Assembly: GCA_016234115.1 (NCBI GenBank)
Contig: JACRHD010000019.1
Span: forward strand, 170,007 to 234,006
Length of the DNA stretch: 64,000 nt
DNA from: Nitrospirota bacterium
GTDB taxonomy: Bacteria; Nitrospirota; Thermodesulfovibrionia; UBA6902
Direction of reading: 5' to 3'
The notes beneath the pieces are model-generated. The model saw only the letters and a list, made by a program, of their open reading frames with translations, was not told the origin of the DNA and searched no databases. This document shows positions 25,893-33,862 of this stretch, one piece after another. Position numbers and translations under genes: made by a program. Positions within the stretch are counted from its first letter, which is position 1. The number at the start of each line of letters is the position of its first letter.

Positions 25893-27388
25893 GCAGCCTC
25901 CATTCGCAGGGCCTTTTTATTGATCTTTCCGCTTCCGATCTTGGGCAGGGACTCCCTTATTTCCATACTCCGCGGCAATTTGTAAGAAGCAAGTCTTGTT
26001 CTGCAAAAATCGAGGACCTCTTCTTCAGTCAGGTCTGCGCCGTTCTTCGTGACTATAAGCGCCCTTGGGACTTCACCTCTCAGCCTGTCCTGTACCGGAA
26101 TGACCGCTGCTTCCTTGATAAGAGGATGCTCCAGTAAAGCCAGCTCAATCTCAAGAGGATAAACCTTTAATCCCGCCACCTTCATCATCCCGGATTTTCT
26201 CTCGACAAAATAAAAGTTCCCCTCGTCATCTCTTCTGCCGAGATCGCCGCTATAGTACCACCCGTCCTTGAACGAGGTCGGACCATCTGTTACAGCCTCA
26301 TAATATCCGCTTACAATTGCAGGTCCCTTAAATATCATTTCCCCGATTTCCCCTGAAGGCAGCTCTCTGCCGAAATCATCGACTATTTTTACTTCATATG
26401 ACGGGCATGGTCTTCCGACGGAACCTGATTTCATTTCTTCTCCGGGACGATTTGCCAGGGCTATGCCTGTCGTTTCAGTGCTTCCCCAGACCGGTATAAT
26501 GGGCGCCCCTAATTTTTTCTCAAATCTGGATATGATTTCCGGACGCGTAAACATCCCGCCGCTTTCCGGGACCCTTAAAGAACTTAAATCGTAATCCTTA
26601 TGCTCGAGCATGTCGAGCAGGTTTTCATACATGGGGGCCAGCCCCATCATGCATGTCACCCTGTTTCTGGATATGGCCTCTGCGATGGATTTCGGATAAA
26701 TCTTGTCGACGAGCACCATTGTGCCGCCGAGATATAACGGCCGGGCGAATATTTCATGAGGATGCGCAAAAGGGGCAAACATGCACAGGTGAACATCCTC
26801 ACGGGTAAGTTTCAGGGCGTCTGCCGATGCCAGAGTATTCCAGTAAATATTTGAATTGGTCGTCACAGCGCCTTTAGGGTTTCCCGTTGATCCGGAAGTA
26901 TAATTCAAATAAACGACGTCGTCATCTTCATAGTCAAAACATGGATTGTCCGGATTTCCCCTGAGAGACATTTCAGACCACGACAGACTTCCATACTTCT
27001 CTCCTTCTCCTGCCAGGATGATGGAAGTCCCGGAACCCTCAACGGCTTTTCCGGCGCTGTCTATGCCGGCGGTGTTAACGATCAGAAATGTCGGCGATAT
27101 ATTTTCCAGAATATCCCTGATCTTTCCGGCCGGAAACTCAAAATTAATCGGACATGCTATTGCCCGGGCTTTAACAATGGCCAAAAAACTGATGACAAGC
27201 TCCGGTATTCTCGGGAGCATAAGCCCGACCCTGTCGCCCCTTTTAAGGCCCGAAGCTATCAGCGAATCGGCCAGCATATTCACGGTCCTGTTTAAGTCAC
27301 GATAACTGATCTTCGTATCATGAAAAATAATCGCCGGTTTCTCCGGCGTTTCCCTCGCGCTTTTTTCAAGCATTTCAATAAGAGTCAT
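25889..27388 (-). CDS. AMP-forming acyl-CoA synthetase/ligase
   Basis: 499 residues of the ANL family: P-loop YLNYTSGSTGNPKGAVTT, VWGSTETTG, YYSGDLGRRDDEGNFYFVERKSGMMKVAG, and the C-terminal catalytic Lys in LPKIGSGKINKKAL. It activates a carboxylate as an adenylate, usually passing it to CoA. It lies between the Wza-like and Wzc-like genes and overlaps the dehydrogenase gene by four bases. Such a pair is unusual there and may make an acyl decoration or unusual sugar precursor; substrate unknown. Confidence 0.88.
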   Translation of the reverse strand: MTLIEMLEKSARETPEKPAIIFHDTKISYRDLNRTVNMLADSLIASGLKRGDRVGLMLPRIPELVISFLAIVKARAIACPINFEFPAGKIRDILENISPTFLIVNTAGIDSAGKAVEGSGTSIILAGEGEKYGSLSWSEMSLRGNPDNPCFDYEDDDVVYLNYTSGSTGNPKGAVTTNSNIYWNTLASADALKLTREDVHLCMFAPFAHPHEIFARPLYLGGTMVLVDKIYPKSIAEAISRNRVTCMMGLAPMYENLLDMLEHKDYDLSSLRVPESGGMFTRPEIISRFEKKLGAPIIPVWGSTETTGIALANRPGEEMKSGSVGRPCPSYEVKIVDDFGRELPSGEIGEMIFKGPAIVSGYYEAVTDGPTSFKDGWYYSGDLGRRDDEGNFYFVERKSGMMKVAGLKVYPLEIELALLEHPLIKEAAVIPVQDRLRGEVPRALIVTKNGADLTEEEVLDFCRTRLASYKLPRSMEIRESLPKIGSGKINKKALRMEAA

Positions 27389-27437
27389 TCATACCTCCCG
27401 AACCTGCAATTCTACTTAAGTAATTCTCAGATTACTG

Positions 27438-28202
27438 TCACGGCGCAACAGCAGTACTGCCTGCTCCGCCCTCGATCTGTTGTCCTATAAAATAACCGGT
27501 TTCCAATGAAAGAATGGGCGCGATTATTCTTGAAAGGTGTTCAAAATACCTGCTCACATCCGCGATATGCGTTGCCGGCACATATACTATATCTCCTGTT
27601 TGAAGGTTGGCCAACTGTGTAATGTCCCCATTTTCAATGGACTTCTCGACGTCAAATTTCATTAATTGCGGCTTCCCCATCCCTCCCCTGATAAGAAGAA
27701 TGGACCCTTGTTCCGCATCAGGCGTAAATCCACCGGCCCTTGCCATTGCCTCGAGTAAATTAACGGGTCCTTCCAGACTGAATATGCCGGGGGTCTTCAC
27801 CTCCCCGAGGACCGAGAATTTCTGGCTTCGAATTGATGTAACGCTGACTGAAACCTGCGGGTCCGTTATATATTTCAGAAGACCGTCCCGGATTTTATCT
27901 CTTAACTGAAGGACGCCGAGTCCGGCGGCCTTGACATCGCCGACCAGAGGATACGTTATAATTCCTGAATTATTTATCTGGATAGTCCTTTTCAAATCGT
28001 CATTCCGGTAAACGGTTACCTCAATCGTGTCCCCGGCCCCGAGAATAAATTCGGTAATCTTCAGTTCATTCGGGGCCGGTGGGGGCTCAAGGGAAACATT
28101 TTCCGCCGTTTTATTCGTGGCGCAGCCGTTTACAAAAAGCAAACAACATAAAACAGTTATACTCATACTCAATGATAACGAACATAGTTTTTTGATATTC
28201 AT
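27438..28202 (-). CDS. Polysaccharide export outer-membrane lipoprotein (Wza-like)
   Basis: 254 residues with a lipoprotein signal and lipobox (LLFVNGC, Cys27). A Poly_export domain (LGAGDTIEVTVYRNDDLKRTIQINNSGIITYPLVGDV) and SLBB domain (FSVLGEVKTPGIFSLEGPVNLLEAMARAGG) follow. It would form the outer-membrane or periplasmic exit channel and partner the Wzz/Wzc-like protein. The C-terminus is short, without an obvious amphipathic channel helix. Confidence 0.92.
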   Translation of the reverse strand: MNIKKLCSLSLSMSITVLCCLLFVNGCATNKTAENVSLEPPPAPNELKITEFILGAGDTIEVTVYRNDDLKRTIQINNSGIITYPLVGDVKAAGLGVLQLRDKIRDGLLKYITDPQVSVSVTSIRSQKFSVLGEVKTPGIFSLEGPVNLLEAMARAGGFTPDAEQGSILLIRGGMGKPQLMKFDVEKSIENGDITQLANLQTGDIVYVPATHIADVSRYFEHLSRIIAPILSLETGYFIGQQIEGGAGSTAVAP

Positions 28203-28265
28203 TTGTATTCTCCTTCTGTTGTTTCCAATTTATTATATTTCCGCATAAACATGAAGTTCAAAATT

Positions 28266-29693
28266 CTACGCAGCCCCGACGCCTTTGAATACCGCGGGGA
28301 TTGTCCTGATAAGTATCATAAAGTCGTTGACCAGGTTCCAGTTGTCGATATATTGCATATCCAGTTTTATCCATTCTTCAAAGTTAATATTGTTTCTGCC
28401 GCTGATCTGCCAGGTGCAGGTCATGCCGGGGATAACGCTGCAGCGCCTGTGCAGCCAGTCCTCATGGAAGTTGTTGAAATCTCTTATGGGAAGAGGCCTC
28501 GGACCCACTAAACTCATCTCGCCCTTGACTACGTTAAAAAGCTGCGGGAGCTCATCCAAACTGAACTTTCTGAGCAGCCTTCCTACCTTTGTCACCCTGG
28601 GGTCATTGCGAATTTTAAATACCGGGCCTTCCATCTCATTATGAGACTCGAGCTCTGACTGCAGTTGCTCGGCATTTATTACCATTGTCCTGAATTTGTA
28701 TAACCTGAAAAGCCTCTTGTTATAACCGACACGGTCCTGCACAAACAGGACCGGCCCCGGAGAAGTCAATTTAATCAGGAGCGTAATAAACAACATCAAC
28801 GGTGACAACAAAATAATACATGTGGTTGAGAAGGCCATGTCCAGCACCCGTTTTGTTATTAATTGCCAGCCGCTCTGCGGTCCTGACGACATTGTCATTA
28901 CCGCATACTCTTCAAAAACGTCAGACCGTGACTGGGCCACTTTTGTATTAAACATCTGAGAAAGATAACGTATGACTATGCCGTGTTCTTCCGCCTTAAA
29001 AACGATTTTGGATATTTCGTCGTAATATGATTTGATGGGGAGGCTGATTACCACTTCATCGATGACATTGTTTTTTGCAAGACTTGGAAAATCCTCTAAC
29101 GTCCCCAGGATATTTATTAGTCTGTTCGGTTTGTAAATTTCCTTGTCGATGAATCCGATAAGCCGATACCCCGACTCTTTTCTTTCTTCTATCATGTCGG
29201 CAAAGTCATAGGCCCTTTGGTTTGTGCCGACGATAAGAATAAATCGCAAGTTTCTGCCGAATGCCCTTGTCTTGCTGAGAAAATATCTGAGGAAGCCGCG
29301 GAATGAAATTGTGCTCAAAGTGCTTGTCAGCCAAAAAACGACAATAAACCGGGTAGTAATTACATCGATGGAGAAGAAAATCCCGAATAATGCAATTATT
29401 AATGCTCCGGCGGTTGTTGCCTTGATGATATCACATATTTCCTGTACGCGACCGTGGATCCTGCGCGATCGATACAACAGGAAGCCGTTAAAAATCAGAT
29501 GCCAGCCTGTCATCAGGACCAGGACAAGAATTACGTTTATAATTTCGACCCGGGCGTGCAATAATTCTTTTATACTGAAAGAGGCTATGCGGCGGGTCAG
29601 ATTCGGGTATGATACGACTAACGACAGTACTACGATAACAATATCTGAAAACTTGAATAAGTCCAATAAAGCCTTGCGACGAAAATTATGCAT
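28266..29693 (-). CDS. Polyprenyl-phosphate glycosylphosphotransferase (initiating sugar transferase)
   Basis: 475 residues: about five N-terminal membrane helices, a CoA-binding-like Rossmann domain (FILIVGTNQRAYDFADMI), and a C-terminal bacterial sugar transferase domain (KLTSPGPVLFVQDRVGYNKRLF, KFSLDELPQLFNVVKGEMSLVGPRP, GMTCTWQISGRNN). It transfers the first sugar phosphate to undecaprenyl phosphate. It is the first gene of the leftward locus, which fits its position behind a long regulated leader. Confidence 0.93.
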   Translation of the reverse strand: MHNFRRKALLDLFKFSDIVIVVLSLVVSYPNLTRRIASFSIKELLHARVEIINVILVLVLMTGWHLIFNGFLLYRSRRIHGRVQEICDIIKATTAGALIIALFGIFFSIDVITTRFIVVFWLTSTLSTISFRGFLRYFLSKTRAFGRNLRFILIVGTNQRAYDFADMIEERKESGYRLIGFIDKEIYKPNRLINILGTLEDFPSLAKNNVIDEVVISLPIKSYYDEISKIVFKAEEHGIVIRYLSQMFNTKVAQSRSDVFEEYAVMTMSSGPQSGWQLITKRVLDMAFSTTCIILLSPLMLFITLLIKLTSPGPVLFVQDRVGYNKRLFRLYKFRTMVINAEQLQSELESHNEMEGPVFKIRNDPRVTKVGRLLRKFSLDELPQLFNVVKGEMSLVGPRPLPIRDFNNFHEDWLHRRCSVIPGMTCTWQISGRNNINFEEWIKLDMQYIDNWNLVNDFMILIRTIPAVFKGVGAA

Positions 29694-29911
29694 TTCTATG
29701 ATGACTCACTAACGGCTAAGGTTACGAGCTGTTTTATATGGCTCCGCTCTCTGAATTACATTCTCAATAATTCACGATAAAATTGCCAGGTATTATTCCC
29801 TTTACAAAGGCAATTATATTGATGAATGAATCAATTTAAACCCTTAGCCTTGTTCTCTTGACTTAATCCTGTTTTTCAAGGGCCCTGCGCAAACGCTCGG
29901 GACCTAAAGTC

Positions 29912-29933
29912 AAAAAACCTCCCTTCCGGGAAG
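29912..29933 (-). terminator. Intrinsic terminator inside the glycan-locus leader
   Basis: On the minus strand CTTCCC-GGAA-GGGAGG (29933-29918, one G-U pair) is followed by six T's (29917-29912). It lies ~105 bases after the predicted sigma-54 start and 220 bases before the first gene. It could end a small RNA or act as an attenuator. Confidence 0.7.
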
Positions 29934-29953
29934 AGTAAACGGATACGTCGGCA

Positions 29954-30021
29954 GTCATCAAAAACATGACCGATATCTTGCAGTATCGGCCATGTTTACT
30001 TTAATCTTTAATTTTGATGAC
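29954..30021. repeat. Long hairpin in the glycan-locus leader
   Basis: Inner arms AAACATGACCGATA (29962-29975) and TATCGGCCATGTTT (29984-29997) pair over 14 positions with one G-U, around an 8-nt loop. Outer arms GTCATCAAAA (29954-29963) and TTTTGATGAC (30012-30021) are complementary and overlap the ends of the inner stem. The structure sits at the predicted 5' end of the minus-strand transcript. Confidence 0.7.
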
Positions 30022-30026
30022 AACAA

Positions 30027-30043
30027 TGCAACACTGCAGCCGG
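30027..30043 (-). promoter_or_regulatory. Candidate sigma-54 promoter of the glycan locus
   Basis: On the minus strand CCGGCTGCAGTGTTGCA has GG and GC exactly 10 bases apart and a perfect TTGCA -12 element; the -24 element (CCGGCTG) is weaker than TTGGCAC. Transcription would begin near 30017 and run leftward into the hairpin, terminator and 28266-29693 gene. The sigma-54 activator gene prsR lies 1 kb away. Confidence 0.45.
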
Positions 30044-30609
30044 TTCAGCATGCAGTTTTATCTCCCTTTTCTCATGTCAGGTTATCCGTTAACCATAGAC
30101 CGGGATAATCAAGCGCCAATAGAATGAAGCAATATTTACATAACAATCGATTCTTGTTACGTTAAATATCATGTGATAGGCCCTCACTATCAGTAGATTG
30201 ATTATCTTAACACAATAAAGATGTCATTTGCACCTGTCCCCGGTTACCAGAATCCACCACCTAACCACATAGGTCACAGAGAAAAGATTTATTAATCCGC
30301 AGATTACACAGATTTCACAGATTGAAACAATATTTCTAAATACATCTGTGTTAATCAGTATAATCTGTGGATTAATATTTATTTTTTCCTCTGTGGTCTC
30401 TGTGGTTTGTCTTTTGATGGTGAATCAGGGGTTACAAAATGATTACCATTTGAGGGTCAGAGGCGAGAACGCTGCAATCAGAGGACCCGGTCTCCGGTAA
30501 GCCCTTGCTGCACGATAGATCGGGAAATTCGGCTGATTAAAAGCGAGGCAACCGACAGAAAGTATAGACTATGACAAAGTCGCCCCTGGAAAAGCGGTCA
30601 GCAATGTAA
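30044..30609. other. Gene-free region between glycan-locus promoter and tRNA-Leu
   Basis: Apart from the large palindromic element (30241-30437), nothing coding is seen. Apparent short frames here run through repeats or the tRNA. No intrinsic terminator follows the tRNA within 100 bases. Confidence 0.5.
30241..30437. repeat. Large imperfect palindromic element
   Basis: Arms of about 45 bases pair: AACCACATAGGTCACAGAG at 30263 with the complement of CTCTGTGGTCTCTGTGGTT ending near 30408. Inner arms ATTAATCCGCAGATTA (30291-30306) and TAATCTGTGGATTAAT (30360-30376) continue the match, and weaker similarity extends to both ends. The CACAGAG/CTCTGTG core recurs at 51231-51318. It codes for no protein and looks like a non-autonomous dispersed repeat. 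Confidence 0.75.
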
Positions 30610-30694
30610 TGCCGGAGACCGGACTTGAACCGGTACGTTCTTTTGGAACGAGGGATTTTAAGTCCCTTGCGTCTGCCAATTCCGCCACTCCGGC
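30610..30694 (-). tRNA. tRNA-Leu (anticodon UAA)
   Basis: An 85-nt class II tRNA. Acceptor GCCGGAG pairs with CTCCGGC; the anticodon stem AGGGA/TCCCT encloses CTTAAAA, giving UAA. The long variable arm CGTTCC-AAAA-GAACG and T-loop GGTTCAAGTCC are clear. The discriminator is A and CCA is not encoded. Confidence 0.97.
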
Positions 30695-30753
30695 AATATG
30701 TTAAGGCCCTGGATATCTTACTGTAAAGAAAGTCACGGGACTTCAATGTAATG

Positions 30754-30838
30754 ACTTCCTGATGTTGCTGTAATTCGGCTCCCGCCGGTCGCCGTGCATT
30801 GGAAAGTCCCTTGCGTCTGCCAATTCCGCCACTCCGGC
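30754..30838 (-). pseudogene. Decayed tandem copy of tRNA-Leu
   Basis: The first 35 bases (30838-30804) are identical to the 5' half of the intact tRNA-Leu, but sequence beyond the anticodon stem is unrelated. CATTACATTG, which follows the intact gene's 3' end, also occurs at 30753-30744, at almost the same distance (86 versus 84 bases). This suggests a full tandem duplication, offset 144 bp, whose 3' half was replaced or decayed. CTGACA (30876-30871) and a TATAAA-like element (30851-30846) upstream may be the original promoter, although the spacing is long. Confidence 0.7.
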
Positions 30839-31010
30839 TTACTGATTTATAATGATTTTCCGGCGTTATCTGTCAGTTTAGACAAACTATTGTAGCAAAT
30901 TTGTTTCAGATATCCAACACCTTGCCCCTGCAGGTGACCATAGGGCGATAACGGGCCCGGAACTCCATACGCGATAGAATGCAGGCAAAGGCAAGGGCGT
31001 GGACCGTTCC

Positions 31011-32396
31011 CTATTCTTTTATAGGCAATTTATATTTCTCAATCAAGTCATAAAGGGTCGGACGGCTTATCCCCAACTCCTCGGCGGCCCGTTTAATATT
31101 CCCTTTATGCTTTTTCACTACGTCCTCAATAAGGTCTTTTTCAAGTTTGTTACGAGCTTCTTTCAAAGTCATTCCCGTATATTTCTCGTCCGGAGCGTCA
31201 CCGGATATATCTCGTTTATGCAGGGCTTCCAGGCCTAAATGATCAGGCTCTATCATGCTGGAATCCGCCGTGATGACCGCCTTCTGAAGTTTGTTTTCAA
31301 GCTCGCGGACATTGCCGGGCCATGAATAGTTTTCAATTGCATCGAGCGCCTCGCGGCAAAAGCCCTTTATTTTCTTTTTGAACATGAACTTATACCTTTC
31401 AAGAAAGGCATTTGCAAGCAGGAGGATATCATCGCCTCTTTGCCGAAGCGGAGGGATATTAATTGATATTACGCTTATTCTGAAAAAAAGGTCTTCCCGG
31501 AACTGTTTTTCCTTCATTGCATTGTTCAGGTCGATGTTCGTTGCGGCTATGATACGCGTATCGATCTCTATGTCGCTTCTTCCTCCGACCCTCTGGATCT
31601 TCTTTTCCTGCAGAAACCTTAAAAGCTTGGATTGCAGCCTGGGAGACATTTCTCCTATTTCATCGAGGAAAAGGGTCCCTTTGTCCGCGTATTCAAACTT
31701 GCCGTTTTGCTGCATATACGCGCCGGTGAACGAGCCTTTTTCATGACCGAAGAGTTCCGACTCAAGGAGAGAATCGGGTATGGCCCCGCAATTGATCGCA
31801 ATAAACGGTCCCTTGTTCCTTGAGCTTTTCTCGTGGACCGCGCGGGCCACCAGCTCTTTTCCCGTCCCGCTCTCTCCCATAATCAATACCGAAGCGTCGG
31901 TTGAAGCCACTTTATAAATTGTGTCAAACACTTTCATCATCTCGGGACTTTGCCCGATCATGCCTGCAAACCCTGCTTCCCTTTTAAGAATCGAATGAAG
32001 CTCGCGGTTCTCTCTTTCTATCTCGTAAAGATAATATGCCCGTTGTATAATTATCTTGAGCTCGTTCATGTTTATGGGCTTAAGATAATAATCATATGCC
32101 CCCATCCGGACGGCCTTGAGCGCACTCTCCCTGTCATTATTGCCGGTAACTATGATTACCTTTGTCTCCGGCGCCATGGACAACATCTCGTGAAGGCACA
32201 ACAATCCTTCACTTGCTCCGTCCTCATCAGGAGGCAGTCCCAGATCAAGGGTCACCGCCGGGGGGCGCTTCTTTCCGACCAATGCAAGGGCCGATGCCCT
32301 GTCCCTCGCCTGGAGCACGTCATACGCCTTGTTCAGACCCCATTTTATCAGTGTCTGTATGTCAGGATCGTCTTCTACTATCAATAACGGTTTCAT
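31011..32396 (-). CDS. prsR: PrsR, PEP-CTERM system sigma-54-dependent response regulator
   Basis: 461 residues from ATG 32396, preferred over a GTG 21 bases upstream because GGGGGA lies ten bases ahead. Receiver domain with phosphoacceptor Asp51 (VTLDLGLPPDEDG); AAA+ domain with Walker A GESGTGKE and the sigma-54 contact loop GSFTGA; Fis-type HTH IKRAAEELGISRPTLYDLIEKY. The inserted DEDGASEGL after the Asp and overall layout match PrsR. It partners PrsK (34843-36915) and activates sigma-54 promoters of extracellular-matrix genes; candidate sites are at 2099 and 30027. Confidence 0.88.
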   Translation of the reverse strand: MKPLLIVEDDPDIQTLIKWGLNKAYDVLQARDRASALALVGKKRPPAVTLDLGLPPDEDGASEGLLCLHEMLSMAPETKVIIVTGNNDRESALKAVRMGAYDYYLKPINMNELKIIIQRAYYLYEIERENRELHSILKREAGFAGMIGQSPEMMKVFDTIYKVASTDASVLIMGESGTGKELVARAVHEKSSRNKGPFIAINCGAIPDSLLESELFGHEKGSFTGAYMQQNGKFEYADKGTLFLDEIGEMSPRLQSKLLRFLQEKKIQRVGGRSDIEIDTRIIAATNIDLNNAMKEKQFREDLFFRISVISINIPPLRQRGDDILLLANAFLERYKFMFKKKIKGFCREALDAIENYSWPGNVRELENKLQKAVITADSSMIEPDHLGLEALHKRDISGDAPDEKYTGMTLKEARNKLEKDLIEDVVKKHKGNIKRAAEELGISRPTLYDLIEKYKLPIKE

Positions 32397-32530
32397 ATTT
32401 GCAGTATCCCCCGTCACGGCCGTCGAGATAAAGGAAACAGGGCATCAATGTTTGTTATCATCCGGGCACCGTCAATCCCTGGGGCAATAAGACGGGATTA
32501 TCAACACCCTCTGCGGAAGGCCCATAATTA

Positions 32531-33862
32531 CTAAACCAGACATTTCCCGTCGAAACTGTCTTCCCTGATATTCAGCAAAGATATTATTGTAGGACCGACA
32601 TCGATAATGTTTATATCCGTCGCGGGGACCTTCCGGTTGATATAAAACACGGCGTCCCCTCTCGTATGTCCGCCTGTCAGAAAACTCCTGCCGGTTATCT
32701 GTGTCTTGTTGACCGTACCCTTCAGATCATACCCTTCATTGGAAAGCGCCACGACATCCGGGGCCTCATCGGATAAAACGCCGCTGTACAGGTCCTCCTT
32801 GAAGAAAACGGCTTTTATGACTTTTTCCCCTTCAACGGTCATAGACAGAAGGTCTTCCTTCAATCTCAGTCTCAGTCTTTCATAGTCCTGGGGTCCAACG
32901 CCTCCCCTGGGATATTTTCCCTTCATATGGATATAGAGTCTTGAAGGGTCCAGGGCAAAGACCGTGCTCTCCCCGTCTATGTCCTCAAGGGACTTCGGAC
33001 TATCTTTTATGAACTTAAGATAACCTTTCTCTCTGAGCCAGGAATTCAGGTATATCTCCTGCTTTATGGCCGTAGAGCCGTGGTCGGACAATATGATAAA
33101 CGGGACATCGTCTCCGGTCCTTTCATACGCCTCCCCTATAAACGCATCCAGTTTCCTGTAAAAGTCGATAAAAAAGTTGTGCTGCGGGTGCTTCGCGTCT
33201 TCGAGAGCGGCCCAGAGATAGTGGTGAAGGCGATCGGTTTCCGTGATAACTCCTATAAACAGGTCCCACTCGTGATTGTCCAAAAAATGCAGTATCGCGT
33301 TCTTCCTGATGACAAATGTCTTGTCGATGTCGTCCGCGAGCGCCGACAGGGATTCCTGCGCCTTTTTCGTATCAACATCCATCCTGTACCCTATGCCCTC
33401 CAGATACTGATACGCAGAATCGGGGTATGTGGCTTTCTTGAGGTCGAGGGCCACAAAGCCCGCCGTCAGTATGCCGTTGAGCGGCCTTGCCGGGTATGTG
33501 GAAGGGACATTAAGCACTATGCTCTTTTTGTTGTGCCTGCCGGCGATGTCCCATAGAGTGCTGCTCTTTATGTCCGAAGAGTTCGGAAAACGCCATTGAT
33601 ACGTTCCTTTTTGAAGCTCCATGAAACCGTATATCCCGTGTCTGCCGGGATTTACGCCTGTCATGAATGTCGTCCACGATGTAGATGACACTTCGGGGAT
33701 GGAAGCAGTCATATCGGCAAGCGTGCCTTTTGCGGCAAGTTTTGCAAGGTTGGGCATGAGCCCCTCTGCGATAAAGCGATGCAGCAGGCTGCAGGGAACG
33801 CCGTCGATGCCTAACACAACGACCCTGTCCTTTTTTGCTTTCTTCTTTAAAAAGCCGAACAT
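32531..33862 (-). CDS. Type I phosphodiesterase/nucleotide pyrophosphatase family protein, second copy
   Basis: 443 residues of the alkaline phosphatase superfamily. Metal ligand Asp20 in VLGIDGVP, nucleophile position Ser59 in IPEVSSTSWTTFMTG (Pro of the usual motif is Thr), GRHGIYGF, LSDHGST and GGHTRGD. No signal peptide. Unlike the copy at 10635-12302 it has no C-terminal DLGY tail. Its ATG shares one base with the stop of the PP-loop gene (TAATG), so the two are translationally coupled. Substrate unknown. Confidence 0.87.
   Translation of the reverse strand: MFGFLKKKAKKDRVVVLGIDGVPCSLLHRFIAEGLMPNLAKLAAKGTLADMTASIPEVSSTSWTTFMTGVNPGRHGIYGFMELQKGTYQWRFPNSSDIKSSTLWDIAGRHNKKSIVLNVPSTYPARPLNGILTAGFVALDLKKATYPDSAYQYLEGIGYRMDVDTKKAQESLSALADDIDKTFVIRKNAILHFLDNHEWDLFIGVITETDRLHHYLWAALEDAKHPQHNFFIDFYRKLDAFIGEAYERTGDDVPFIILSDHGSTAIKQEIYLNSWLREKGYLKFIKDSPKSLEDIDGESTVFALDPSRLYIHMKGKYPRGGVGPQDYERLRLRLKEDLLSMTVEGEKVIKAVFFKEDLYSGVLSDEAPDVVALSNEGYDLKGTVNKTQITGRSFLTGGHTRGDAVFYINRKVPATDINIIDVGPTIISLLNIREDSFDGKCLV

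Noticed and set aside
29881..29915. Plus-strand GCGCAAACGCTCGGGACCTAAA resembling part of a GEMM (cyclic di-GMP) riboswitch core
   Set aside because: Only one half of the core is matched; the AGGGCAAACC segment and 3' GGGTTGCC partner are missing, and no plus-strand gene follows for over 20 kb of local annotation. Likely coincidence.
30537..30746. 69-codon minus-strand frame
   Set aside because: It runs through the tRNA-Leu gene and its residues are a translation of the tRNA.
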